Shown here piece by piece: positions 8,369 to 15,804 of a DNA stretch of 34,803 bases. Every line of letters begins with the position of its first letter. The stretch's first letter is position 1. The DNA comes from Rhodocyclaceae bacterium. GTDB lineage: Bacteria > Pseudomonadota > Gammaproteobacteria > Burkholderiales > Rhodocyclaceae. The notes under the pieces are model-generated. The model was not told where the DNA came from, searched no databases, and worked only from the letters and a program-made list of their open reading frames with translations. The position numbers and the translations under genes were made by a program. The stretch covers positions 1-34,803 of the forward strand of contig JANJTW010000189.1 in assembly GCA_024710925.1 (NCBI GenBank), in the 5' to 3' direction.

Positions 8369-9181
8369 TCAGCGGAAGCGGTTGATCGCGTCGCGCGTTG
8401 CCAGCGCCGCCTGCCGGGCGGCCGCTGCGTAATCCTCGTTGCGGCCGGCGTAGAGGATGGCGCGCGAGGAGTTGATCATCAGGCCGGTGCCGTTGGCCGT
8501 GCGGCCGGCGTTCACCGTCGCCTCGATGTCGCCGCCCTGGGCGCCGATGCCCGGCACCAGCAGCGGCATGTCGCTGGTCAGCTCGCGCACGCGCGCGATC
8601 TCGGCCGGGAAGGTGGCGCCGACGACCAGCGCGCACTGGCCGCTGGCGTTCCATTCGCTGGCGACCAGGCGGGCGACGCGCTCGTAGAGCTTCATGCCGC
8701 CGACGTGGAGGAATTGCAGGTCGCTGCCGCCGGGGGTGGAGGTGCGGCAGAGCAGGATGACGCCCTTGTTCCTGTAGGCGAGGTAGGGCTCGACCGAGTC
8801 GCGGCCCATGTACGGGTTGGCGGTGACGGCGTCGGCGCCGTAGCGCTCGAAGGCCTCGATGGCGTACTGCTCGGCGGTGCTGCCGATGTCGCCGCGCTTG
8901 GCGTCGAGGATCACCGGGATGCCGGGGTAGGTGACGCGGATGTGCGCGATCAGCGCCTCCAGCTGGTCCTCGGCGCGGCGCGAGGCGAAGTAGGCGATCT
9001 GCGGCTTGAAGCAGCAGACGAGGTCGGCGGTGGCGTCGACGATGCTCTTGCAGAACTCGAAGATGGCGTCGTCGCGGCCCTGCAGGTGCACCGGAAATTT
9101 CGTCGGGTCCGGGTCGAGGCCGACGCAGAGCAGGGAGTCGTTGCGGGTCCAGGCGGCGTTGAGCGATTCGATGAAGGTCAT
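8369..9181 (-). CDS. pyrF: Orotidine 5'-phosphate decarboxylase (type II)
   Basis: 270 aa when started at the ATG overlapping the stop of the small cysteine gene (ATGA). The track's 382-aa ORF is an N-terminal over-extension through that neighbour. It converts OMP to UMP, the last step of de novo pyrimidine synthesis, in the cytoplasm. It carries the catalytic motif of the long (PyrF-II) subfamily, [17 protein letters not shown], with the catalytic lysine at about residue 95. Substrate-binding segments [12 protein letters not shown] near the N terminus and [10 protein letters not shown] near the C terminus are also present. Length fits the subfamily (about 265-275 aa). It is flanked upstream by the 69-aa cysteine protein and downstream by the three-domain enzyme. 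Confidence 0.96.
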   Translation of the reverse strand: MTFIESLNAAWTRNDSLLCVGLDPDPTKFPVHLQGRDDAIFEFCKSIVDATADLVCCFKPQIAYFASRRAEDQLEALIAHIRVTYPGIPVILDAKRGDIGSTAEQYAIEAFERYGADAVTANPYMGRDSVEPYLAYRNKGVILLCRTSTPGGSDLQFLHVGGMKLYERVARLVASEWNASGQCALVVGATFPAEIARVRELTSDMPLLVPGIGAQGGDIEATVNAGRTANGTGLMINSSRAILYAGRNEDYAAAARQAALATRDAINRFR

Positions 9182-9387
9182 GCGTCTTTCTCCGTTTTCT
9201 GTGCGGCGGCCGCTTCGGCGGCCTGCCGGCGGGCGATTTTTTCGCGGAAGCGGGCGTTCTTGCTTTCGTCGGCGAAGCGGAAGCGGCCGGACAGTTCGCA
9301 GCCCTTCATGCCCGGATCGCACGGCAGATCGTTGATCTTGCTGCAGCGGTCGTTTACCTCGTGGGGGCAGCCCCAGCCTCCGGCCAT
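9178..9387 (-). CDS. Small conserved cysteine protein (GGWGCPHE family) preceding pyrF
   Basis: 69 aa: [15 protein letters not shown] start, then four regularly spaced cysteines (7, 15, 23, 30) in the first 30 residues, followed by a basic/acidic helical tail rich in Arg, Ala and Glu. I recognise the opening as that of an uncharacterised short protein recurrent in betaproteobacteria; no function is known to me. The cysteine spacing suggests a small metal- or Fe-S-binding module, which is inference. The start is supported by a good Shine-Dalgarno stretch (GGAGGAAGGAAG) directly upstream. Its stop overlaps the pyrF start by four bases (ATGA), so the two are translationally coupled. It is the first gene of the long minus-strand cluster. 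Confidence 0.8.
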   Translation of the reverse strand: MAGGWGCPHEVNDRCSKINDLPCDPGMKGCELSGRFRFADESKNARFREKIARRQAAEAAAAQKTEKDA

Positions 9388-9503
9388 CTTTCTTCCTTCC
9401 TCCGCAAAGGGGGTATTTTCGCACCGACTCGCGGCGCGTGCATGCCTGCGCTGCGAGCTTCTTCCGCGGATCTTCGTTCCGCGGCCTGAAATGACGCCAT
9501 GAT

Positions 9504-9545
9504 ATGACCCAGATCAATGTCGAGCCCGAATCGCGGCCTTACGAT
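9504..9545 (+). promoter_or_regulatory. Putative FNR/ANR-type box plus -10 (class II promoter) for the GGDEF-EAL gene
   Basis: ATGAC-CCAG-ATCAA (9504-9517) matches the FNR/ANR/DNR consensus TTGAT-N4-ATCAA at all but two positions: the first base, and the T-to-C change seen in many functional sites. Its centre is 9510.5. A class II site lies at -41.5, predicting a transcription start at about 9552, and the sequence TACGAT sits exactly at 9540-9545, the predicted -10 window. No -35 hexamer is needed at such promoters. If real, the annotated ATG at 9504 is part of the operator and translation starts downstream. This comes from sequence reading only. Confidence 0.5.
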
Positions 9546-9593
9546 CCCGTGGTCGCCGACCGGCGGACGTCAATGCAGCGACTCGGGGGGGTT

Positions 9594-12158
9594 ATGCGTA
9601 TCAGGACATTCATTCTGGCCGCATCCGCGGCGGTCGGAATCCTATTCTTCGGGGGCACCTATCTGATGATGGGCGGCATCCTCGACCAGGTCGTCAAGGC
9701 CAACGCCGTGCGCACGTCCGACGCCGTCGCCCGCGTCACCTTCACCTCGATGTACCAGCTGATGAGCGCCGGCTGGAAGCGCGCCCAGGCCGAAGCCTTC
9801 CTCAAGGCGACGCACGGCGCCGGCGCCGAGTCCGGGCTGGATATCGAGATTTACCGCGGCAAGCTGGTCGAGGCGATCTACGACGCCATCGAGCAGGCGC
9901 CGATGGACAGCCAGATCCTCGGCGCCCTCGCCGACGGTCGCCGGCGCCATCTGGAAGGCGAGAACTCGGTGCGCCACATCTACCCGCTGGTCGCCGAGGA
10001 GCGCTGCCTGCGCTGCCACCGCAACGCCACCGAGGGCTCGGTGCTCGGCGCCATCGAGATCCGCCAGGAATTCGGCCCGGTCGTCGCCGACGCGCGCGGC
10101 GACCTCGTCGTCGCGCTCGGCGCGCTGCTGCCGTTGATCGTCGCGCTCGCCAGCGTCGTCGTCTGGTGGGTCTGCCGGCGCATCGAGGATTCGCTGTACG
10201 ACCTCGGTGCCAGCCTCGAACGTGTCAATTCGGTGAGCGACCTGCGCCAGGTCGCGCTCGACCGGCACGACCTGCGCTTCCTCGAACTCAACCGCCTCGT
10301 CGGCTCGCTCGACGTGCTGGTGAACAAGCTGCGCACGGTGGCCGTCGACAAGGACATCCTGACCTTCGAGATCGGCCTGCTCGAGAAATTCGTCATCACC
10401 TCCGACGTCGTCCGCGACTGGCGCGAGTACGTCGGCCAGCTGCTCTCCGACATCAATCGCGTGATGCCGGCGCATGTGCTGTTCTCGGTGTTCAAGATCG
10501 ACGACGAGGTCTTCGACCTAGAGATCTTCTGGCGCGGCCGGCCGTCGCCGGCGACGAAGTCGATGATGGAGACGCACATCCGCGCGGCACTCGCCGACAG
10601 CCCGAACTTCTCCGACATGACCGCCTGTTCGCTCAACCACCACGTCGTCGACGGCGACCTCGCCGAGGTCGTGCTCAGCGAGGACGCGGTGGCGGTGCGC
10701 GTGAAATCCTTCTTCGTCGATTCGCCGAAAATCGGTGGCATCGTCGGCATCGGCGTGCATTCCGAAGTGCTGGAGGACGAGACGCGGCACCTGGTGATGG
10801 AAAGCGTGCTGTCGACGCTGCTCAACGTCGTCGGCTCGGTCAAGGCGATCTACAAGTACACCCGCGACCTTGAGTACTACGCGACGCGCGACCCGCTCAC
10901 CGACCTCTTCAACCAGCGCGTCTTCTGGGAGCTGGCCAACTACGAGATCGGCCGCGCCGCGCGCCACGGCTATTCCTTCGGCCTGCTGCTGATCGACCTC
11001 GACAACTTCAAGGTGATCAACGACAGCCACGGCCATCCGGTCGGGGACCGGTACCTGCAGCAGTTCGCCCGCGAGGTGCAGGAGGCGCTGCGCGCCGGCG
11101 ACGTGCTCGCCCGCTACGGCGGCGACGAGTTCGTCGCCATCCTGCCCGAGGCCGACCTCAACGGCGTGGCGATGGTCGCCGAGCGCGTGCGCGCGGCGAT
11201 CGAGGCGATGCAGCTCGAACTCGACGACGGCGTTCGCCTGCGCGGCACCGGCTCGATCGGCATGGCGGTGTTCCCGGAGCACGCCGACAACGCCAAGGAT
11301 CTCTTCCTCTTCGCCGACAACATGATGTACAAGGCCAAGGCCGGCGGCAAGGACCGGGTTGCCGTGCCGACCGCCGACGACGTCGTCGACGCTTTCCGCG
11401 ACATCACCGAGAAGAGCGCGCTGGTGCTGGAAGCCATCGAGTCGAAGCGGGTCATCCCCTTCTTCCAGCCGATCCTCGACGTGGCGACGAAACACATCGT
11501 CGCCTACGAGGTGCTGTCGCGCATCGAGGTCAACGGCGAGATCATGCGCGCCGACGAGTTCGTCGAGATCGCCGAGAAAATGGGCGTCATCCACCGCCTC
11601 GACGCGCTCGTCATCGAGGCCGCGCTCGCCCGCCTGCGCGAGATGGAGCACGACGGCCGCGTCTTCATCAACCTCTCGCCGCGCGCGCTGGTGCTCAGTG
11701 AATTCGGCCGCAACGTCCGCCAGATCGTCGCTGCCAGCGGCTTCCGCAACGACCAGATCGTCTTCGAGATCACCGAGCGCGACACGGTGAAGAACATCTC
11801 GATGCTCGAACGCCTGCTCAACGAACTGAAGCTCGAAGGGTTCAAGCTGGCCATCGACGACTTCGGCTCCGGCTTCTCGTCCTTCCACTACCTGCGCCGC
11901 TTCCCGATCGACTACCTGAAGATCGAGGGCGACTTCATCGCCAACATGCTGACCAGCCAGAAGGACCGGGCGGTGGTCACCAGCATCAAGTCGCTGGCGC
12001 AGGAAATGGGCATCACCATCGTCGCCGAATTCGTCGAGTCGCAGGAAGTGCTCGACGAACTGCATCAGATGGGCGTGCATCTGGCGCAGGGCTACTACAT
12101 CGGCAAGCCGCAGCGGGAGACCATTTCCGCCGACTGGCTGGCCCCCGTCAAGGACTGA
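9594..12158 (+). CDS. Membrane GGDEF-EAL protein with periplasmic CxxCH heme-c-type sensor domain
   Basis: I prefer the ATG at 9594 (854 aa) because MRIRTFILAASAAVG is a natural membrane anchor, a G-run precedes it and an FNR-like box covers 9504-9517. The alternatives are 9504 (884 aa) and 9573. From 9594: TM helix 5-28; periplasmic domain of about 140 residues with ERCLRCHRN (Cys138, Cys141, His142), typical of DUF3365/Tll0287-like c-type heme sensors; TM helix about 170-192; a linker and GAF-like region about 255-420. Then comes a GGDEF domain with intact GGDEF (509-513) and RxxD inhibitory site (RAGD, 500-503). The EAL domain has EVL (639-641), Asn693, Glu725, DDFG (755-758), Lys776, Glu812 and Gln832, so both cyclase and phosphodiesterase look catalytically competent. 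It would set cyclic-di-GMP according to redox, O2, NO or heme state (inference). It is divergent from the pyrF cluster. Confidence 0.9.
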   Translation: MRIRTFILAASAAVGILFFGGTYLMMGGILDQVVKANAVRTSDAVARVTFTSMYQLMSAGWKRAQAEAFLKATHGAGAESGLDIEIYRGKLVEAIYDAIEQAPMDSQILGALADGRRRHLEGENSVRHIYPLVAEERCLRCHRNATEGSVLGAIEIRQEFGPVVADARGDLVVALGALLPLIVALASVVVWWVCRRIEDSLYDLGASLERVNSVSDLRQVALDRHDLRFLELNRLVGSLDVLVNKLRTVAVDKDILTFEIGLLEKFVITSDVVRDWREYVGQLLSDINRVMPAHVLFSVFKIDDEVFDLEIFWRGRPSPATKSMMETHIRAALADSPNFSDMTACSLNHHVVDGDLAEVVLSEDAVAVRVKSFFVDSPKIGGIVGIGVHSEVLEDETRHLVMESVLSTLLNVVGSVKAIYKYTRDLEYYATRDPLTDLFNQRVFWELANYEIGRAARHGYSFGLLLIDLDNFKVINDSHGHPVGDRYLQQFAREVQEALRAGDVLARYGGDEFVAILPEADLNGVAMVAERVRAAIEAMQLELDDGVRLRGTGSIGMAVFPEHADNAKDLFLFADNMMYKAKAGGKDRVAVPTADDVVDAFRDITEKSALVLEAIESKRVIPFFQPILDVATKHIVAYEVLSRIEVNGEIMRADEFVEIAEKMGVIHRLDALVIEAALARLREMEHDGRVFINLSPRALVLSEFGRNVRQIVAASGFRNDQIVFEITERDTVKNISMLERLLNELKLEGFKLAIDDFGSGFSSFHYLRRFPIDYLKIEGDFIANMLTSQKDRAVVTSIKSLAQEMGITIVAEFVESQEVLDELHQMGVHLAQGYYIGKPQRETISADWLAPVKD

Positions 12159-12165
12159 GCGGCGC

Positions 12166-12750
12166 TCAGAAGCCGCTGCCCGGCTGCGCCAGGTAGGCGG
12201 CCTCGGCCGCCGTCGATTCCCGGCCGAGCGCCGCATTGCGGTGCGGGAAGCGGCCGAAGCGGGCGATCACCTCGTGGTGCCGGCGCGCATAGTCGAGAAC
12301 GTCGTCGAAGCCGGGCTGTTCCGCGGCCAGCGCGGCGAACAGCGCCAGCGAGCGCGCCTGGTCGGCGAGCGACTCGCCGTGCTCGAACGGCAGATAGACG
12401 AAGAGGCGCTCGACGCCGTTCAGCGCACGGTCCCAGCCTTTCTCCAGCATTCCGCCGGCGAGCCGCCGCGCCCGCTCGTCGCCGGCGAAGGCGCGCGCCT
12501 CGCCGCGGAACAGGTTGCGCGGCAACTGGTCGAGCACGAGCAGCAGCGCCAGCGCGTCGCGCGGCGCCGCTTCCCATTCCGCAAGCCCGCCGGCGAGCGC
12601 CGCCGCCACAGTCGGCAGGAAGCGTGCGCGGATCGCCGCATCGAACGCTGCGTCCTTGCGGAACCACTCGCCGCGGAAGCGGCCGTGCCCCGGCGCGCCC
12701 GGCGGCAGGAACCAGAAATCGAGAATCTCCCCGCTTGTCGCGATGCCCAT
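12166..12750 (-). CDS. DUF924 family protein
   Basis: 194 aa when started at the ATG preceded by GGAGGA with 7-nt spacing; the 244-aa track ORF adds an unsupported N-terminal extension. Family hallmarks are the opening EILDFWFLPPG, WFRKDAAFDAAIRARF, the core LDQLPRNLFRGEARAFAGDERAR, VYLPFEHGESLADQ and the C-terminal RFGRFPHRNAALGRESTAAE. DUF924 proteins are soluble, helical (TPR-like) and widespread in proteobacteria, and have no established biochemical role. It converges with the GGDEF-EAL gene, leaving only 7 bp between stop codons and no visible terminator. Upstream, 12751-13034 (284 bp) holds no convincing gene and separates it from the divergent mscS-type gene. Confidence 0.9.
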   Translation of the reverse strand: MGIATSGEILDFWFLPPGAPGHGRFRGEWFRKDAAFDAAIRARFLPTVAAALAGGLAEWEAAPRDALALLLVLDQLPRNLFRGEARAFAGDERARRLAGGMLEKGWDRALNGVERLFVYLPFEHGESLADQARSLALFAALAAEQPGFDDVLDYARRHHEVIARFGRFPHRNAALGRESTAAEAAYLAQPGSGF

Positions 12751-13034
12751 GCGCAAGTCCTCCACGGCGTCACGCTGACGCTTTCCGTTCGCCTTATTCC
12801 TTACGACAAGCAGGGATCCCGTGCCGTTCCTGCGCAGGTCCGTTGCCGGAAAGGTCGGCAGCGAAGCCGCTCCTCCCCGGGCCAAGCCGCATGCGATCAC
12901 GGCGATAGGCGATTCGGAGCGTTACGACCGGGGGGGCGACCATCGTGCACTGAGCGGGCGTCGCGCAGATGTCGATTCACCGATGCCTCCGGAATGCGCG
13001 ACAATGGATCATCGCACCGACAGGGAGAGAGATC

Positions 13035-13862
13035 ATGGCTGACCCGTTGCAGTCCCTCGACATGGTCAAGGCTTCGGCCATCGACATGGTCGTCAAGTTC
13101 GGGCCGAAGGCGCTGGTCGCCGCGGTCATCATGGTCGCCGGGCATTTCGCCGGTCGCTGGACGGGCCGCATGCTGCTGCGTCTGCTCGCGCGTTTCCAGC
13201 TGGAGGCGCCGGTGCGCTCGCTGCTGGTGCGCGTTGCCTACCTCGTGGTGCTGGCGCTGTTCGCGATCATGGCGCTGCAGAACCTCGGCGTCGAGCTGCT
13301 GCCGCTGATCGCCGGCCTCGGTGTCGCCGGTGCCGGCGTCGCGCTGGCCATGCAGGGCCTGCTCGGCAACATCGTCGCCGGGCTGACGATCATCTTCACG
13401 CACCCCTTCCACGTCGGCGACTACATTTCCATCGGCGACGAGGAGGGCGAGGTGCTCGACATCACGCTGTTCAGCACGACGCTCGGCCACACCGACCGCT
13501 CGAAGGTGGTCATCCCGAACCGCAAGATCGTCGGCGAGATCCTGCACAACTACGGCAAGCTGCGGCAGCTCGACCTGGCCGTGCGGGTGGCCTACGGCAC
13601 CGACGTGAATCTCGCGCATCGCCTGATCGACGAGGTGCTGCGCGCCAACCCGCGCGTGCTGCAGGACCCGGTGCCGGTGGTCGGCGTCGAGCAGCTGGCG
13701 GAGTCCGCCGTCGCCATCGCCATCCGGCCGTGGGTCGCCGTGCCGGATTACGTGGCGGCGCGCCGGGAAATCAACCAGGCGGTGCTCGAAGCCTTCCGCG
13801 CGCAGGGCGTGGCGATTCCGTTCCCGCAGCGCGAGGTGCGGCTGCTCGGCGCGACGGCCTGA
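13035..13862 (+). CDS. mscS: Small-conductance mechanosensitive channel (MscS family)
   Basis: 275 aa, starting at the ATG preceded by AGGGAGAGAG; the 297-aa ORF extends upstream without support. Three N-terminal membrane helices (about residues 20-40, 60-82 and 88-125) are followed by the cytoplasmic beta and alpha/beta domains. The pore-lining third helix carries the Gly/Ala-rich signature GVAGAGVALAMQGLLGNIVAGLTII. Next to it is the beta-domain motif FHVGDYISIGDEEGEVLDI, and VVIPNRKIVGEIL follows. Length matches short MscS (about 286 aa in E. coli). It releases osmolytes on hypo-osmotic shock as an inner-membrane heptamer (family knowledge). A weak -10-like GACAAT lies about 20 nt upstream of the start. 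Confidence 0.95.
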   Translation: MADPLQSLDMVKASAIDMVVKFGPKALVAAVIMVAGHFAGRWTGRMLLRLLARFQLEAPVRSLLVRVAYLVVLALFAIMALQNLGVELLPLIAGLGVAGAGVALAMQGLLGNIVAGLTIIFTHPFHVGDYISIGDEEGEVLDITLFSTTLGHTDRSKVVIPNRKIVGEILHNYGKLRQLDLAVRVAYGTDVNLAHRLIDEVLRANPRVLQDPVPVVGVEQLAESAVAIAIRPWVAVPDYVAARREINQAVLEAFRAQGVAIPFPQREVRLLGATA

Positions 13863-13875
13863 GCCGCGCCTCGGG

Positions 13876-13881
13876 TAGAAT
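13876..13881 (+). promoter_or_regulatory. Putative -10 element TAGAAT for the mutarotase gene
   Basis: GGGTAGAATGG in the 70-bp gap between the channel gene and the mutarotase. TAGAAT differs from TATAAT at one base and would give a leader of about 45 nt. The same hexamer precedes crcB and glnS in this window. No clear -35 is visible. Confidence 0.35.
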
Positions 13882-13932
13882 GGCCGCCCCGCCGCCGCCA
13901 TGGCGGCCCTTCGTTCCGCCCGGGCATTCCGC

Positions 13933-14781
13933 ATGAAACCTTCCATCGAACCGATTTCCTTCCACGGCCTCGACGCGCTGCGCCTGACCGGTCCCGACGG
14001 TGCGTCCGCGGTGATCGCGCTGCAGGGCGCGCAGGTGCTCTCCTGGCGGACGCCGGATGGCCGCGAGCGGCTGTACCTGTCCGAGCGGGCCGTATTCGAC
14101 GGCAGCGTGCCGGTGCGCGGCGGCATTCCCGTCTGCTTTCCGCAGTTCGCCGCGCAGGGCCCCCTGCCGAAGCACGGCTTCGTGCGCACGCGGCCGTGGC
14201 AGGTGAGCGCGCAGCGTGCCGGCGACGACTACGCGCTGGCGACGCTGGCGACGAGCGACGACGCGGCGACGCGGGTGCTGTGGCCGCATCCGTTCCGGCT
14301 GGAACTGACGCTGATGATCGAGGCCGGCCGCATCGATCTCGAACTGTGCGTGGCGAATACCGGCGAGGCGCCGCTCGCCTTCACCGGCGCGCTGCATTCC
14401 TACCTGCGCGTGGTGCAGGTCGAGGACGTGGCGCTGGAGGGGCTGCGCGGCTACGACTACCGCGATGCGGCCAAGGGCGGCGGCATCGTGCGCGAGACCG
14501 GCACCGAGCTGATCGTCGAAGACGAGACGGATCGCGCCTATTTCGGGGCGAAGCGGCCGCTGCTGCTGAAGGCGGCGAACCTGTCCACGGGCATCGCGCA
14601 GGAGGGCTTTCCCGATGTCGTCGTGTGGAACCCGTGGGTCGATAAATGCGCGGCGATCGCCGACCTGCCGGCCGACGGCTGGCGGCACCTGCTTTGCGTC
14701 GAGGCGGCGGTGGCGCGCAACCCGGTGACGGTGGCAGCCGGCGAGGAATGGTACGGCCGGCAGACGCTGGTCGCGGTGTGA
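13933..14781 (+). CDS. D-hexose-6-phosphate mutarotase (aldose 1-epimerase superfamily, YeaD-like)
   Basis: 282 aa from ATG 13933 (MKPSIEPISFHG); the track start 33 bp upstream adds residues from promoter-like sequence. The galactose-mutarotase beta-sandwich signature motifs of the YeaD group are present: GAQVLSWRTPDGRERLYLS, the substrate-binding VRGGIPVCFPQF (62-72), HGFVRT (81-86), the catalytic-histidine region ALHSYLRV (His155) and WNPWVDK. The C-terminal LLCVEAA carries the likely catalytic glutamate. The family interconverts alpha and beta anomers of glucose-6-phosphate and related sugars in the cytoplasm. It is followed 19 bp later by the thioredoxin-Fe-S pair, possibly on one transcript. 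Confidence 0.92.
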   Translation: MKPSIEPISFHGLDALRLTGPDGASAVIALQGAQVLSWRTPDGRERLYLSERAVFDGSVPVRGGIPVCFPQFAAQGPLPKHGFVRTRPWQVSAQRAGDDYALATLATSDDAATRVLWPHPFRLELTLMIEAGRIDLELCVANTGEAPLAFTGALHSYLRVVQVEDVALEGLRGYDYRDAAKGGGIVRETGTELIVEDETDRAYFGAKRPLLLKAANLSTGIAQEGFPDVVVWNPWVDKCAAIADLPADGWRHLLCVEAAVARNPVTVAAGEEWYGRQTLVAV

Positions 14782-14800
14782 GCGGTCGCGGGGGTACGGA

Positions 14801-15124
14801 ATGAGCTACAGCGAACGGTTCGTCGAGGAAGCGCCGACGCGCGAGGCGGTCGATGCGCTGCCCGGCCCGGTCGTGCTCGAATTCGGCGCCGGCTGGTGCG
14901 GCCATTGCCAGGCGGCGCAGCCGCTGGTGCAGGCGGCGTTCGCCGGCTATCCGCAGGTGCGCCACCTGCGCATCGAGGACGGCCCCGGCCGCCGGCTGGG
15001 GCGCAGCTTCGGCGTCAAGCTGTGGCCGACGCTGGTTTTCCTGCGCGACGGCGCCGAGGTGGCGCGGCTGGTGCGGCCGACCGCGGTCGCGGCCATCGAC
15101 GCGGCGCTGGCGCGCATCGCATGA
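14801..15124 (+). CDS. Thioredoxin-family protein (WCGHC)
   Basis: 107 aa. The thioredoxin fold is recognised by the redox motif FGAGWCGHCQAAQPLV (Cys33, Cys36), the segment LGRSFGVKLWPTLVFLRDG containing the cis-proline, and the C-terminal helix. The active site CGHC is the protein-disulfide-isomerase type rather than the CGPC of thioredoxin 1, which usually means a less reducing potential. There is no signal peptide, so it is cytoplasmic by inference. Its last codons overlap the next gene by four bases (ATGA), coupling it to a cysteine-rich Fe-S protein that could be its redox partner. Divergent WCGHC thioredoxins of this size are common in betaproteobacteria. Confidence 0.88.
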   Translation: MSYSERFVEEAPTREAVDALPGPVVLEFGAGWCGHCQAAQPLVQAAFAGYPQVRHLRIEDGPGRRLGRSFGVKLWPTLVFLRDGAEVARLVRPTAVAAIDAALARIA

Positions 15125-15804
15125 GCGCCATCGACTTCTCGGCGCTCGACGCCGCCGGCCTCAACCTGCAGGCGGTCTTCGATCTCGCCGCCCTGCCGGC
15201 CGACGTGCGCGCGCCGCTCGATCCGGCCGGCGCCTACCGGCGGCTGATCCTGATCGGCCACGGCGGGCGGACGCTGTGGGAACGGGTGCAGGCGGCACGC
15301 CTGTCGTCCGAACATCCGATCGACGATTTCACGCGGGCGACCGTCGTCGCCTGGCTCGCCGGGCAGCTGCCCGGGGTGGCGCATGCGCTGGTCTATCCCG
15401 GCGACGGCCCGGTCGGCCTGCAGGCGCTCGGGCGGCTCGCCGGCTGGCACCACGAATCGCCGTTCCGCGTCGGCGTCAATGCCGCATGGGGTTCGTGGTT
15501 CGCCTACCGGGCGGTGCTGCTGGTCGATGCCGATCTGGCCGTGACCCCGCCGATGGCCGGCGAATCGCCGTGCGCCGCGTGCGCCGGCCAAGCCTGCGTG
15601 TCCGCCTGCCCGGCCGACGCGCTGCGCGAGCGCGCGTTCTCGCTGGCGAAATGCATCGCCTATCGCCGGCAAGCGGATTCGCGCTGCCGCGTCACTTGCG
15701 TCGCGCGCACCAGCTGCCCGGTGCGCCCCGAGCATCGCTACGACGACGCGCAGATCGCGCACAGCTACGTACGCTCGCTGGCGATGATCGAGCGCTGGGG
15801 CTGA
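15121..15804 (+). CDS. Fe-S (ferredoxin-like) protein, QueG-like C-terminal layout
   Basis: 227 aa from the ATG overlapping the thioredoxin stop; the longer track ORF runs into the neighbour in a different frame. The N-terminal half (YRRLILIGHGGRTLWERV, VYPGDGPVGLQALGRLAGWH, GSWFAYRAVLLVD) has no cysteine and resembles the flavin/cobalamin-reductase-like part of epoxyqueuosine-reductase relatives. The C-terminal half holds eight cysteines: 151, 154, 159, 163 (CAACAGQACVSACP, a 4Fe-4S pattern) and 178, 189, 193, 199, possibly a second cluster. It is much shorter than QueG (about 350 aa), so it is not that enzyme. The 3' end overlaps the convergent transporter gene by 40 bp. Substrate is unknown. 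Confidence 0.82.
   Translation: MSAIDFSALDAAGLNLQAVFDLAALPADVRAPLDPAGAYRRLILIGHGGRTLWERVQAARLSSEHPIDDFTRATVVAWLAGQLPGVAHALVYPGDGPVGLQALGRLAGWHHESPFRVGVNAAWGSWFAYRAVLLVDADLAVTPPMAGESPCAACAGQACVSACPADALRERAFSLAKCIAYRRQADSRCRVTCVARTSCPVRPEHRYDDAQIAHSYVRSLAMIERWG

Noticed and set aside
9464-9484. CCGCGG-N9-CCGCGG inverted repeat upstream of the GGDEF-EAL gene
   Set aside because: It is short and entirely GC in a GC-rich genome, with no T-run and no known regulator pattern. It is probably chance.
6287-9502. 1071-aa plus-strand ORF opposite the fusion gene and pyrF
   Set aside because: It is antisense to well-supported genes and has a low-complexity Arg/Gly/Ala/Gln composition typical of reading GC-rich codons backwards. 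No domain is recognisable.
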